Below, in pieces: positions 42,750-54,787 of a stretch of DNA of 64,000 nt (position 1 is the first letter of the stretch; every line of letters starts with the position of its first letter). This DNA comes from Hyposmocoma kahamanoa. Its lineage: Eukaryota > Arthropoda > Insecta > Lepidoptera > Cosmopterigidae. The stretch lies in NCBI RefSeq assembly GCF_003589595.1, contig NW_020654810.1:17876682-17940681 (forward strand), read 5' to 3'. The notes beneath the pieces are model-generated. The model did no database searches and was not told the origin of the DNA. It saw nothing but the letters and a program-made list of their open reading frames with translations. The translations under genes and the position numbers were made by a program.

Positions 42750-43045
42750 ATCGTCGGGGATAGTGCAAATTCGCGTATGTAGTATTGCCAAAAAGTGCGT
42801 ATCTGCATTAAATCTAATTTTACTGGAGGGATTACACTTTATTATTTATTTATTTGCAATGGCTACGACTTTCATTTTTGCACAGTAAGCATTAATTCAT
42901 GTTGTCTACAGACTGATAACAATAGATTTCCTTAAATCACGTTAATTTGGTTGCTACGACATTTACGCGGGTCTGATTTGGCCACAAAATGGAAGCTCAT
43001 AATCAAATGCTAGTTACGTGTAATTGCAGGACTATGTAGCATAAA
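42750..43045 (+). repeat. Repeat O copy 2 (empty site for the micro-retroposon)
   Basis: ATCGTCGGGGATAGTGCAAA, GTGCGTATCTGCATTAAATC, TTGTCTACAGACTGATAACA and TTTACGCGGGTCTGATTTGG match copy 1. At 43014-43026 it has a single TTACGTGTAATTGC where copy 1 has two halves around the insert. It has an extra TTTATTATTTATTTATTTGC segment. Confidence 0.7.
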
Positions 43046-43359
43046 CTAATAGAGATTTATTTTTGTTATTTATAATTTTTGAGTTTCCTGACGACTTTCA
43101 AGTTTATTTTATTTATTTAAACTTAATTGCACACAAAATAGTACAAATGGCGGACTTATTGCCATTAGGCATTCTCTACAAGTCAACCGGAGAGCTGGGT
43201 TCAAAATAATTAACAGGGGTGCATAACATGATAATTAAAACAGATGGGAAGAAGTTTATGAATAATTATGATATATAGTTTGAACACAATATAAATATAG
43301 CACATATATTTATATAAGCAACCCACATCAACATAAATATATAATACGTACATACATAT

Positions 43360-43459
43360 NNNNNNNNNNNNNNNNNNNNNNNNNNNNNNNNNNNNNNNNN
43401 NNNNNNNNNNNNNNNNNNNNNNNNNNNNNNNNNNNNNNNNNNNNNNNNNNNNNNNNNNN
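43360..43459. other. Assembly gap (100 N)
   Basis: Exactly 100 undetermined bases next to a (TA)n run. The round number suggests a placeholder, so the true length of the microsatellite and the LINE 3' UTR is unknown. Confidence 0.95.

Positions 43460-43497
<38 letters not shown>
43460..43497. repeat. (TA)n microsatellite
   Basis: About 18 TA units directly after the gap; probably the reason for the assembly break. Confidence 0.95.
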
Positions 43498-43503
<6 letters not shown>

Positions 43504-43521
43504 ATTAATAACAATGCCAGA

Positions 43522-43851
43522 CTAAAGGGATGTAGATTGAGACTCCAATATGAAATCGCGGACTAATTGCTTAAAAGCTAGTTTCTTCGCCGCTTTTTGA
43601 ATATGGGGCGGTAGAGCGTTCCAGAGTCGTATTGCCTGAAGAGTAAATGAGTTAAAAAGAAAACCAGTATGGTGAGAAGGAATTAAAAGAGTCAATTTGC
43701 TGTCTGAGCGAAGATTGCAATTATGGGATGCACCCCAATTATACTCAGGTGCACATTTATCATTAATGATAGAGTAAAGAGTGAAAAGTATTCTCAAATC
43801 ACGACGGTGGTGAATCGTAAGCCACTTCAGCTCATTGCGACATGCGGACAC
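43522..43851 (-). pseudogene. LINE ORF2 C-terminal domain (109 codons)
   Basis: ELKWLTIHHRRDLRILFTLY at the start and SFTLQAIRLWNALPPHIQ near residue 68 are the family's standard post-RT C-terminal signature. The coding sense continues upstream to about 43935 without an ATG, so the given Met is not a real start. Confidence 0.8.
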
Positions 43852-43935
43852 GTGATCAAATTTTCGAAGTCCATAAATAAACTTTTCAAAATAAAAAGAA
43901 TATCAATTGCACTTCAAACATCAGCTATTAAATAT

Positions 43936-44786
43936 ACATAGGTTGTGTATAAACGAAATTTTGGTAAATTTCTTATAACTCTGCTCTCAGATTGCCAAAA
44001 TTCCCAAAATTATCAGTGATAATTTGGCAATGTATAAGCTATTAATTAACATCATTTTGGGTCTCTTACATATTGGCTCAAAATTGCATGAACGCGTATC
44101 CGTCTCCTTTCAACGACTATCCAGTCGTGACCCCGTCTTACATCTAAGGACGCAAGAAAGCAATACATCTGTAGCCAATAAGTCACTGCGTCGCGTTTTA
44201 GCGCTTTATTGTTCCCGCGCGAGCACTTGTTGGTAAATGCTCGTTTCTTACACGCGAAGTTTATTTGTAGGTAACTGTTCCAGCGCATATTGCCAATTTT
44301 TCTTGTTAATCGTGTAGGGTAAGAAGCAGGCAACATGTGTTGCACATAATGCCCGATGTTGCTCTTTGAATTAATGAGATTACTACATAGATACTTTTTG
44401 TTTTGCTTATTTTATTTTATTTATTGAGGTATGACAAACAACTGCACATGGTGAGTTATACAGAATAAGAATATCGGTTTAGCTAATTGTACAATCAACC
44501 ACATCATGCACAGAAAAATATAAAATTTTCAAAGCCGAAATTTCTAAATCTTTTGTAACTTTTTTACGTAAATAACTTGTTTCATAAACATAGACGTCAT
44601 TGAAAGTTACGACATGAAACACTTCAATACACTTGTATATATAAACAAAATGTTTGAATGTGTGAACTGTATGATCTACAATCAACTTTAAAAGTCACTG
44701 CTCATTTAAAGGTTTTTTATAATAACTTCATACACACACTTGCAAATTTTTTATTTTATTAAATAATAAGTAAATAATTATTAGAC
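43936..44786. other. Non-coding stretch without recognised gene
   Basis: A GC-richer part at 44060-44300 (overlapping frames on both strands) has no domain and may be an unrecognised repeat. Confidence 0.35.
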
Positions 44787-45001
44787 AACATCACATACGT
44801 TGCTCTGATCCCAAAGTAAGTAGCTAAAGCGCTTGTGTTATGGAAATCAGAAATAACAACGGTACCTCAAACACCCAGACCCGAGACAACATAAAAAAGT
44901 TCGTTTTCTACACTGACCCGGCTGGAGATCGAACCCGTTACATCAGAGATGGCGACACGATGAAAACCGGTGTGCAAGCCACTCGACCACGGAGGTCGTC
45001 A
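44787..45001 (-). mobile_element. SINE F copy 3, full-length reverse
   Basis: ATCACATACGTTGCTCTGAT (tail), AAACACCCAGACCCGAGACA, GGCTGGAGATCGAACCCG (B box), CACTCGACCACGGAGG (A box). It mirrors the copy at 32781-33000. Confidence 0.85.
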
Positions 45002-45039
45002 AATTATTTTATTATAGACGAGCGGCTTTCGCTGGTATG

Positions 45040-45260
45040 TCTACATCACACAGTGTTGAAATTTATATCATTTGTTTTAGATTCAGTTCACTTTTTTTTA
45101 GTACTAATTCACGCTATCGTAGCCAGTTATCGAGTTTGTTTTTGAAGGCATTGACAGAGACAACAGAAACAACATCGTCCGGTAGTATGTTTCAAATATG
45201 CACCACTCTCTTGCTCAAAAAATTGTGTGCAGCAGGTTTAGCGGAACAAAGTGAAAATGA
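45040..45260 (-). pseudogene. LINE C-terminal fragment (RVVxxWNxLP...FKNKLD)
   Basis: On the minus strand the codons read LSKRVVHI, stop, NILPDDVV, then SVNAFKNKLDNWLR. This is the well-known end of CR1/I-type ORF2 proteins (RVVxxWNxLPxxVVxxxSVxxFKxxLD) with a TGA replacing the W codon. Only ~60 codons remain. Confidence 0.7.
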
Positions 45261-47455
45261 GAATATAAAATAGTAACGTTTGCATTCAAATAAAAAAACA
45301 ATTAGTCGTGAAGTAGCAATTATATTAACATAATTTTACATTGATTTAGCACAGCCTCGCATAACTTTTATACCAAAAAATGGAAATGAAATAAAATACA
45401 TTTTTTTAAATTTTTGTTTCTCGTACGCGAACTTTCTCGATTTCGAATGATATCGCATATTACATGTCTACAAAAAGTATAACTAAAATTTACTGTATTT
45501 AAAATCTTGTTCTAAGCTATGTTAAGTCAAATATTTTTGTAGTTTCAACTTAAAAAGTGCTATTATATAGCGTATCACATTCGTGATATTATCCCAATGG
45601 CTTCAGAAGCTGCCCCCCGATACAACACTAAAGAAATATGAATAATTCGGCTTATGGCTTACAATATGAATAATCAGCATTATTCAGCTTCAGCTACTTT
45701 TTAAGTTGAAACTACACTATTTTAAGTTTATCTTCGCCGTAATTGTAAGTATTCTATATTTTATGGCGAAGATCGTTAGATGTCTTGCAAGTTCTTGGCG
45801 TACCATAAACTTCTGTGTAACATTTTGTGTTGAGTCGAGGCAAGGCGCATCGCGCGACGTGACCCTCCACCACAGAATGCCAACCTCCTAACGAGTTTTT
45901 GAAAGCGCCCCTGACAACGCAACGGAGCCATCTTAAAGGGATTTACACTTTGTAACTAAATTTTACTCGACTTAAAACCGATATGACTGCCATTTGAACC
46001 GAGACTATTCTTATCTTCCATGGAGTGGTCGCAGACGCTTGTTTATGTACATATGAATACATCAATTATTGCGGGCGCTATATGAGGTACAATACATCCA
46101 TTATTACTCAAGTCAACCGTCTTCAACGTAATCCTTCGCAATCCGGCGATGATCCGTCTATTAAGTATTCATCTCGCGACATTAGTGGCAGCCGTTATTA
46201 AAACCACCTGTAAATCCCACACTCCCGCGACTTGTCGACGCTCCACACGTACGTGGGGGGAAGAGGGGGTCTGTCCCTTCCGCCCTTGTGACTTTTGTCT
46301 CGAATCTCGGCGCACGTCTTGGACATCGGGGACACGTCTTACGGAATTAATAATAAGCCAAGAAGCCGGGTGCGGTTTGGGCCGCAATGTGCCGAAATTT
46401 CTAACCCTCATTACGGGTCCTCTGCACTCACCGCGCGCTTCAAACTTTCGACGTTCGCGCTCGCGTTCGGTCTTTGTTTATTGGTGTTAGCAACATCTTG
46501 CTTCTTGTAGCGGATTTTAATCGTCGAATTAAGGATGTTCCAAGCGTTCTCGTTTTCAGATGCTGCTGTCGCGCAATGATTACACATTAAGGGGCAATTT
46601 TATAACTCCTACATTTCTAATTATACTACGTGCGATCTTCAACATTATAGTGCCAGCGACTTGCGCTTGGCATTTCAATATACCTTTTTCATAAATGAAA
46701 GAGAGCTTGGTCTTGTCGTTGTAAAACTCGACACGCAGAACTACTTAGCAAGACACTTGCAAAGTAAATATTATTTCACCAGCTGTAAGTCCCATTCAAC
46801 GAATGTCAAACAACATTGAGACAAGTATCAAGGCACTATCACAAGGGTTCGCTGACATTGTCTTGTCACCTAGCGCCTCGGGCTGCGATAGTTGAGAGTA
46901 TAATCTTAGTTTGAGAGACGTTTCTCTATGAATAAGATACGTATAGCAATAAGCTAGTAGTAGGCGGAGGGTCCATTTATGACGATTCGCATCGTCTTGC
47001 CTAAGAAATTTATTCTATAACTTAGTAGTTGTTGAATCTAAAATTTTCTGCATTGCAGCATTTCCTTTGTACCTTCTACACTGGCTTACGCTCTTTAAAT
47101 ATCTACCCATTGGTGCCACAAGCTGGTACAGTTGATGCCTTGAGATATCTTACCCCTAGCCGATCTTTTACTAGTAGATCTTTAGGTGTTCTTACGCATT
47201 CAACAGAAAAGTGTAAAGAAATTCCAGCTTTATAGTTGAAATTTGTATCTATGTAATGTTATTAAAGATCAAATTTGCTTAAAATTTCTTAAAACGTCAT
47301 TCACTAATGATGACATCAGGAAATCGTACCAAAATATTACGGCTCACAGGTTTTAGTACATGATATTCATATTATATTTGGCTAAGTAAAGAAAAAGCTT
47401 TCATGGGTTTCTCGAAGGTGGCGAAAGGCAGAAAAGCAGTTAAATGTACAATAAC
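45261..47455. other. Long repeat-poor non-coding stretch
   Basis: None of the recognised families has a copy here. Overlapping open frames at 46149-46510 on both strands stem from a GC-richer patch and have no domain or splice support. The low repeat load may mean conserved regulatory DNA. Confidence 0.35.
46190..46470. promoter_or_regulatory. CpG-rich patch, possible regulatory region
   Basis: GCGACTTGTCGACGCTCCAC, GCACGTCTTGGACATCGGGG and CGACGTTCGCGCTCGCGTTC stand out from the AT-rich background. No TATA box or splice site is convincing. Weakly supported. Confidence 0.2.
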
Positions 47456-47735
47456 TAAAAAAAACTAACCTCAAATTCCAAAACATCTTTGCCAAGTATT
47501 ATTGAAATCGGTTACCGGAAAGTGCGGGAATCCGGACTCATCCCCTAGTTTGCCACCTTTAGAGGTGGAATATTTTCAACAAATTTTAAATGGGACCAAT
47601 ACGGAGGTACTCTTTTCAACAAAAAAAGAATCATCAAAATCGGTTCACAAATGTCAGTTATCGCGTAACACACATACAAAAAAATACAGTCGAATTGCGA
47701 ACCTCCTCCTTCTTTGGAATCAGTTAAAAACAAAC
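47456..47735 (-). repeat. Repeat E, full-length reverse copy
   Basis: From ACTAACCTCAAATTCC through ATCGGTTACCGGAAAG, TCATCCCCTAGTTTGCCACC and AAATCGGTTCACAAATGTC to CCTCCTTCTTTGGAATCAGTT. Its uninterrupted order defines the insertion points in the copies at 2734, 9517 and 13063. Confidence 0.85.
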
Positions 47736-47779
47736 ATTTGCAACAAGCACATAAATAAATTTGTAAAGTCTGCTGACTG

Positions 47780-47880
47780 AAGAGCGATTGCCCCGGTGTG
47801 GCGAGGTTCCTGGTTCGAATTCAGCAGTGTTTGTTCGATCTTTGTATCAATAATCTCACCTGCTGTTAAGCAAAAACCAC
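47780..47880 (+). mobile_element. SINE I fragment
   Basis: GGTGTGGCGAGGTTCCTGGT, then GGTTCGAATTCAGC (B box) and GTTCGATCTTTGTATCAATA. The 5' tRNA part is diverged. Confidence 0.6.
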
Positions 47881-48164
47881 TTGGAAAAATGCATTAACTT
47901 ACAAAAAAGTACAGTCAAACCAGATGTAACTAGTACAAAAGGATTCAACATGGAAACGGGCCATTTAACATTTCTAAAGTATTACATCATGGAAATTATG
48001 TTTTATTAAATGAATAGGTGAAGCAATGCCAGCATCTAGAAGCTTATTAACACGATAATACAAACTTAGTGAAGGCTCATACGGATGCAACTTTCGGAGT
48101 ACAGTGTTGTTTAGAGTGGCATTACATTGAGAAAGAAAACAACAAAAAAGTCTCTAACCTGAAA

Positions 48165-48300
48165 ATAAATTCAGCCAAGTTATGGCGAGGTCGATGGTTC
48201 GAATCCAGTCGGATCTAAGGAATTTTCCTTTGTGTTCGATCCTTTTACTAATAATTATAACAAACTAGTTTATTAGTTTCTCAAAAATAATTTAATATCA
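48165..48300 (+). mobile_element. SINE I fragment
   Basis: GATGGTTCGAATCCAGTCGG (B box), GTGTTCGATCCTTTTACTAA and ATTATAACAAACTAGTTTAT match the reverse of 13365-13440. Head lost. Confidence 0.65.
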
Positions 48301-50928
48301 TGGTTGTAAACTTAATATTACAATAAGAAATGTGTTAATTAACAATCTCAAAATAAGTTTATTCTATTTAGAAGTTTATGCGAAATGTAAATTATTTATA
48401 AGATATACGCTACATCTTATAAATATGCAATAGAGACTATATTGTAATATATTACAGTTTCTATAAAAATAAAATGAAACTAAAACTTTAAAAAAACTGA
48501 AACTTTAAAAAATCACCGCCTTCAAAAGCCTTTTATGTAATCCAGTAAGTAGTAGTAGATGATTCATTTACTTCCGTAACGGTCTTCTGAAAAGGTAAAC
48601 ATTTTCCGGTGGGCGTTTCAAAAGGTAAGCCATTTATTCTAAGACGTGCCTTACCCGCGAAGGAAGGAAAATTCATAATAATTTCACAACGAGTGGGGTG
48701 AAATCATTTCGTAAAATCAAAAGTTCGTTTCAAATTTCAATTACTTATTCGTTCGATGCGTGGGCTGCATACGGGGACCCCGAAGGAAATGAAATAATAC
48801 TTAAATGTGATTTATAGCAGAAAATATTATACGAATAAGACATTGTTTTGTTCACTAAATTAAGCTATTTTGTAAGGACGTGCGTTCAACCTAAATTAAA
48901 ACGCATTTTGATCTATCGCTTCCGCGAAATTGCTAATGTGAGTGAAATTCCGTAAGTCATTTTAAATTATGGATTAATTCAAAAACGAGAATTCGCTATG
49001 TACGTAAAATGCGTCTAAAAACTTTGGCTCTGGGAGGCGAAACTTGGCAAAATCTTGGCGTATTATCCTGAATCACCTACGGCCTCCAAATGGCTGCATA
49101 ACAAATTTTATTTCCTTACAAAGCAGCGTCCGCACAAAAACAGAACAGGAAAGTTGGGCGGTGCGCCGGCGTCCTCCCGTGAATTTATATCGCTCCAAAA
49201 CAAGAAAACAAAAGTGGAGTCGCGCCAAAGGTACATTATCTTAACAAAGTACAGCAATTAGGTACACGTTCTACATCTGACTCTAATAATTTAAATATGA
49301 TAAAACAAAGTAAGACGCTGAGGCGAAGAATAAGGCGGGCCCTCGCTTAACTTATTTATAAATTCTTCGTGAGACGGCTCGGCGTGGAGGGCCGCAACCC
49401 TTCCCGTATAATGCAATAAAGGGGCACTCATATAAGTAACACCGCTTTACGTGCACCGTGATAAGGGCTAATCCTTTACTCCTCTCGTCGCAGCGACGCA
49501 CTGATCTTGCTTATTAGATTTAAGGATCATTCTATCTTAATTTAATGTCAAGGTTTCTTGGAATTTAAATAATCTTTTGAAATAGAAAACTACATTACTT
49601 GATTTATGGATTGGTAATTTTATATCATTTTGGGACTGGCAGGCAAATTTCATGAACGAAACTTCGAGAGACGGGTGAAAAGTAATAAAACTAACCTAAG
49701 TTTATTTTATAATAACATAATAAAATTTATTTCAACTATTTACTTAGAATATATTTATTTAGTTTTAGACAGCTACTTTTCTTCAATATACTTGTGAGTG
49801 AAATGCACTTTTTGTATTTGTTACAAAGGGACGTTAGTGTGTTTAAACAAAGTAGTTACTAATTTTGAAATATTTTTTATCTTTCAACATGTCTGTCGCG
49901 AATCGCAGCAGTCGCTACTAATTTCTTTTATACATTATAATATATATACATTTTATTTTATTTCATATTATATTTGTTAGCACCCACCCGAACCATTGAT
50001 ACAGTCCGCTACAATGTCCATGAAAAACGAAACGTAATAAACAAAATAGTCTCTAATTTTGAAAAAAAAAAGAACTAACAGCGAATACGTCACAATAGTG
50101 GCCAGTATTCTTTTTAAATTAGAAATGTATTATTATGTATTAAATTGAGTAAATAAATCACATTAGTAAAACTAGTTCCAAATATCATAAAGAACTAATA
50201 ATTAATAGAATCTTCAAAGTTAATTCTTACTTAGATCTTGGAAGAGATTACACTAGGCAAGTTGTAGTAGAAAATAACCTTTACCACGTATTTACGTATT
50301 TGCGTTTAGATTCTAAGAAAATTTTACTATTTTCGTAAATTCTTTCAGTTAATAGGTTCGTTCATACGTGTAGTTGACAATGGGATATAATATTTTACTC
50401 ACATTCTTATTGTAAATTGAACCTAATAGTGCTGACAATTCAAACAAAAAGGTCGCGATACGATCTATAATATAGCCCACAGTACTCCAAGCGTACGCGC
50501 TTTGAGCCACCCCTAGGCCCAGCTATAAAATTACAGATCAGAACTCTATCGACCCCGTGGCCTTTATCCAGAGTCACCGGAGCGCACTATCAAAGAAAGT
50601 CTACTTAGGAGTTAGCGTCTTAGGGAGCGAAGTTTGCCAAGGGTTACGAAATGCGGGCAAGGTTTTTGAATGTAAATAGTCGACGCTTGTATGAATTAAA
50701 TTTAAGTAATTAATGGAGGCCCGCCTTGATAGTGGACGGTTTTAATTGCTGCATCTCGATTTGGTTGTTTTAGGATGGTGCGTACGTAATTTTCGAAGCT
50801 TTGTTGACGCAATGTTACCTTAAATATCTAAGGCAAAATAAACACTAATTTTCATGGATAAATTGTCTTTACAAAGTGTAAGAAGAAGATACAGCATATT
50901 TTAGCTACTGATTGTACTCATAATACTG
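48301..50928. other. Long repeat-poor non-coding stretch
   Basis: No recognised repeat. Two overlapping frames at 49044-49261 in a GC-richer patch lack a domain. A second GC-richer part lies at 49320-49490 and a third at 50480-50640. Candidate conserved non-coding DNA, but conservation cannot be judged from one sequence. Confidence 0.35.
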
Positions 50929-51085
50929 CTCTCGGAACGAAAAAGGGCACAACTAATATTTTTATCAAAATTGAGTTACATACGTATTCGGAATTAGGAA
51001 AAAAATACCAATCTACCTTTTTTTTGTAAAAATATATCTCAATAATTGTTGAATATACTGCAAGCTCAAAGGGCACAACTGACGT
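50929..51085. repeat. Sequence with AAAGGGCACAACT motif, related to the 76-bp MITE
   Basis: CTGCTCTCGGAACGAAAAAG plus GGCACAACT matches the left arm of the MITE at 2930. A second CAAAGGGCACAACTGACG follows at 51067. The same motif recurs at 53350-53450 on the other side of the inserted LINE. Confidence 0.5.
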
Positions 51086-52024
51086 CCATCCAACTGACCT
51101 TTAGAACTTTATACTAAACTTCGTTTAATTTTTGATAGTATTTATGGATGTTGTAAAGTGAGTCATAAGATAGAAAATAAAAGGAGAATACAACCATGGA
51201 TAACAACACAATTAAAACAAATGTTAAATAGAAGAGATAAGTTGTTTAGGAAGTGGATGGAAGTCTTCTCCAAAAAATTGTAACTTTCGCTTAGATTGTA
51301 CTAAATTCAGAAATATTAAATTACTGTATAAATGCTGCCAAAAATAGGTACAAACGGGATCAGCTAAAAATATGTGGGAATGATTTAAGAAATATTTGGT
51401 CGTGTATTAATAGTTGGCTGGGAAGAACAAATAAAAATTTAGATGTAGTAATATTAAAACATCTGGGTAGATTGAATTCCTTAGAACATATATGTAACAA
51501 TATTTCCCAAACCTTTACAGAGGAAATAGTGTCTATTACACGTAATCATATTTGTAATCAGACTTTCTTGGATCATTCCCGTTATAATAATGAGTGTCCT
51601 GTGTCGATGCGGTTTCTTAAGGCTAGTGCCTAAGATACCTATATTAAAAATAATAAATAATTTAAGTGACGAAAAGTCACCATGACACGATGGTATTAGG
51701 GTTAAGGAAGTTAAGCACGTAAAGGAACAAGCTTAGCCCAATATTGGCGAAATTTATAAATATTTCTGTAGATAATGGTGTTTATCCGGCAGAACTTATG
51801 ATCGCTAATATTAAATCTTTATACAAACAAGGTAGCCATATTATCTGTAATTAATAAAATAGTTGAAAAATTTATTATGAACCAAGTTACAAACTTTTAA
51901 GAGTCGCATAAAGTATTATTAGATTCCCAACATAGTTTCAGAAGAGGCCGCAGTACCGCGTCTGCGCTGGCCGGTTTCACTGATTATGTTAATCAAAGTT
52001 GAAATAATCGGAAGCAACTGATAG

Positions 52025-52519
52025 TTGTCTTCATATTTTAAAAAAGCATTTGACACATTAGAACACTGCCAGTTGCTTCGAGCGATGGATGAATGTGGTA
52101 TTCGTGGCCCACATAGGGGTTGGTTCCGAGCGTTCCTTCAAGACAGAATGCTTCAAATTCTTATAGAGGGGCAAACTGGTCAAAAGTTTAATATTACTTA
52201 CGGTGTACGTACTGGGTCAGTATATGGCCCGATAGGGTACAGAATGCACGTTAATTCAATGTGCAATGTAGTTAAGCATTATAAGGTATACATGTACGCT
52301 CACGACACCTGTGTAGTGCACGCTGACAAAAACTTGACAATAATTGAATATAAGATTCAGGAAGATTTAGATAATATTGTTAAATGGTCTCACCATAATG
52401 GCATAATCGTAAATCACGGCAAAACAAATATTCACCCTACAGTAAGGTCTACTTTGACAAACCTACAGTGTTTGGTCATTCTTATGAATGTCTTCAAGCA
52501 AGCAGAAAATAAATGGTAA
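52025..52519 (+). pseudogene. LINE reverse transcriptase fragment with YAHD in place of YADD
   Basis: Upstream (51930-51985) is QHSFRRGRSTASALAGFTDY; this frame has FKKAFDTLEHCQLLRAMDEC (motif A), VRTGSVYGPIGYRMHVNSMC (motif B region) and VYMYAHDTCVVHADK (motif C). The first aspartate of YADD is histidine, which would abolish polymerase activity. The Met start is only the first in frame. Confidence 0.8.
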
Positions 52520-52556
52520 TTGTAATGCATTAGAATTAGTAGATAACTAACAGTAT

Positions 52557-52760
52557 TTGGGGTTAACAGTAGATAGTAAATTTTCATGGAAGTCGCATGT
52601 GGAGAATGTCTGTTCTAAACTTAAACTGACTTTAGGTAAATGTTTTCAACTTAAATTTGTAGTAAATAAGGCTACTTTGTATACGTGTATTACGCGCTTG
52701 CTGAGTCTATTTTCGCGTATGGTCTGTGTAGTTATGGGCGTACGTGTAAATCTTATTTAG
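52557..52760 (+). pseudogene. LINE RT thumb/C-terminal fragment
   Basis: MGLTVDSKFSWKSHVENVC is RT motif E (LGxxxDxxxxWxxHI). The frame breaks after VNKATLYTC; the real sense continues in other frames. Confidence 0.7.
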
Positions 52761-53344
52761 AACAAATTAAGCGAATGAAAATGTGGTACTTGAAATTGTT
52801 GGTGGATATAAATGTAAAAAAAATGTGACAAAAACTATGTGAAATTATTCTCGATTTGTAATTCAAACTATTATTAGCTTTGGAGGAATACAGAAGGGAT
52901 GAATTTAAGAATTGTGCTGACCATTCTTATATCACTCTAGATCTGTTATTAATAAAGAATATATAGTACCTAGAACCGTAAATTACTTTGGTCAAAGAAC
53001 TAGAAATTATTTAATACCTGTCATATGTATAATGATCTGAATGTTGACGAAGATAATTTATATAAATTAACTTTTAAAAAGAAAGCAAGAAAGAAATTGT
53101 TATCACAAATCTCAGATGACTAAGCTTTGTACTATTTATTCTGATATATCTATGGATATATACATATAGGTTTATTGCTTATGATGAGAGTGTGTCTCCG
53201 TCAATAAACTGCTCTGCACTTTGGCGGGCTTTTAATTTGCAGCCAAATGTACTTTTTTTTGGAATAAACGATTTATTATTATTATCAATAACCACTTTTT
53301 TACTGTAAGAAGTCATATTTGACTTGTTAAAAACATTAATGTCA

Positions 53345-53450
53345 AAGGATTTTACTTACTAATGTATTGAACTGTGCCCTTATTAAGTAGTTAAATTACA
53401 ATACAATAACACAAAAAAGGCACAACTGAATACAATTGTGCCCTTTAGTT
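53345..53450. repeat. Inverted GGGCACAACT motifs
   Basis: AACTGTGCCCTT (53369-53380) and then AAAAAAGGCACAACTGAATA running into CAATTGTGCCCTTT (53413-53447) form a near-palindrome. It is related to the 50929-51085 block and the MITE at 2930. Confidence 0.55.
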
Positions 53451-53509
53451 CTGTACATGAGTCAAGTATTAAAAGATACATTTAAATTTGTTATGCCCTT
53501 CATGTGCAG

Positions 53510-53806
53510 TTAGAGCTCCTTGTGGAAGAGTTCGTCCAGAGAAGTACTGCCACTTTACCTATTTCTGCCGCCAAGCAATAATGTCAACATTACTGTGTTC
53601 CGGTATTGAGGGGAAAGGGTGCTGGTGAAATTACAGGCACAATGGGACTTGTCAACTTATGCCTCAGGATGACGGGCGCAGTGGCAGTGCTCCACAGATC
53701 TTTGCAATTTAAAGTTCTGAGTAGCACTGCAACTGTTATAGACAGGCGTGTAGCTTACCATCAGGCGCATGACATGTTCGTACCGTCAATTGATACTATA
53801 AAGAAA
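53510..53806 (+). repeat. Repeat A copy 12, full-length
   Basis: GCAGTTAGAGCTCCTTGTGG to GACATGTTCGTACCGTCAAT and a TATAAAGAAA end. All internal blocks are present. Confidence 0.9.
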
Positions 53807-54787
53807 TGCAGTAATAATATTTTTATATTTTTCTATTCTTATTTAAAACAGAAAATTAAGGTATTTTTAAAAACGGCTGATTAAAATACAATGAAAGTTT
53901 CTGTATAAAACACATGGTTCAGCCTTTCCGAAGGCAGAAGAACAAACATTAGCTGAAACAATTTCATTCGCAAAAATTGTGACCGTAGTAATCCTGATTA
54001 ACCACATGCTTTCAAATCAAATACCTTTATATCGTAGATAATCAAATAGGACTTGAAATCGTCACATCGATTAAAACCATTTCTCATTCGCAGGTCAAAT
54101 TCATCTGAGAACAATGATTTTTCTATTTCATCCCAAACATTTAATAGCTTGGAATGCATCATATTGTATTGGAAACTAACACCTTTTTTGCGAAGTTAAT
54201 ACATTCGCACGAGGTACGTACTACGACGCTCTAAACTTTTATAAGCGATGTAGAACAACGTACTATTACGTCATTTAACTTTTTTTTTTTCATCAAAGAA
54301 CGTAAAAGAACGCTATTTGGCCATACAAAACTTGAATAGTGACGTCATTGCTCTACAACATACCAATTGAATCTATAACGATACGCAGTACAGAAATTTC
54401 AAATTGGATATGTAAGCACTCCGATAATCGCTGGCGTTGCGCGGGTATGCGCAACGTCTAAGGACGGTTTAAAGACGTCAACATTTATTGACGTCACTAT
54501 CATTACCTATTTGTTATATTCACTTATAGCCTGTAGAAGAAATGTTTATAAACGCTTGCATTAATGTGTGAGAAAAATATCTGCCACAGCGGATCAATCG
54601 ACAAAAGCACAATGCCAGTGCAAATGCGTTACAAGGCGTTTTATCATAAGTACTATTACAGACTAAATAATGTTAACTTTTTATGGATTGTATTTATGTT
54701 CTGTTTTACACGTAGAGTACGAGTTAATTGGTTATAAATTTTAAGATACCATGAAACAGCGGCTTAGTAGGTCATTTTACAAATATT
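53807..54787. other. Non-coding stretch, several TGACGTCA motifs
   Basis: No gene recognised. GTGACGTCATTGC (54340), AGACGTCAACATT (54474) and TTGACGTCACTATC (54489) are CRE-like. A near-palindromic TTGCGCGGGTATGCGCAA lies near 54436. Confidence 0.4.

Larger units (their letters stand above)
43085..43935 (-). mobile_element. 5'-truncated Jockey/CR1-type LINE 3' end, with assembly gap
   Basis: On the minus strand: GLRKFDHVSACRNELKWL, RRDLRILFTLYSIINDKCAP and LWNALPPHIQKAAKKLAFKQ (ORF2 C-terminus, to the stop at 43522), then a 3' UTR split by a (TA)n run and the N gap, ending ATGGCAATAAGTCCGCCATT and an AATAAATAAAATAAA-type tail at 43090-43110. Only the last ~130 codons remain. Confidence 0.75.
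51175..53286 (+). mobile_element. 5'-truncated LINE (Jockey/CR1 superfamily), 2.1 kb, degenerate
   Basis: It begins in the linker between endonuclease and RT (RRDKLFRKWMEVFS near 51225), passes through RT (51900-52500) and the C-terminal domain, and ends with AATAAACGATTTATTATTAT near 53265-53286. Stops and frameshifts are frequent. The flanks on both sides carry GGGCACAACT motifs, so it may have inserted into an element of that family. Confidence 0.8.

Noticed and set aside
43266..43514. Minus-strand frame across the N gap
   Set aside because: Made of (TA)n and undetermined bases in a LINE 3' UTR.
46149..46510. Frames on both strands in a CpG-rich patch
   Set aside because: Mutually overlapping, no domain or splice support; kept only as a weak regulatory candidate.
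49044..49261. Two overlapping basic frames next to a possible GTACAT donor
   Set aside because: Two competing frames, weak acceptor, no recognised domain.
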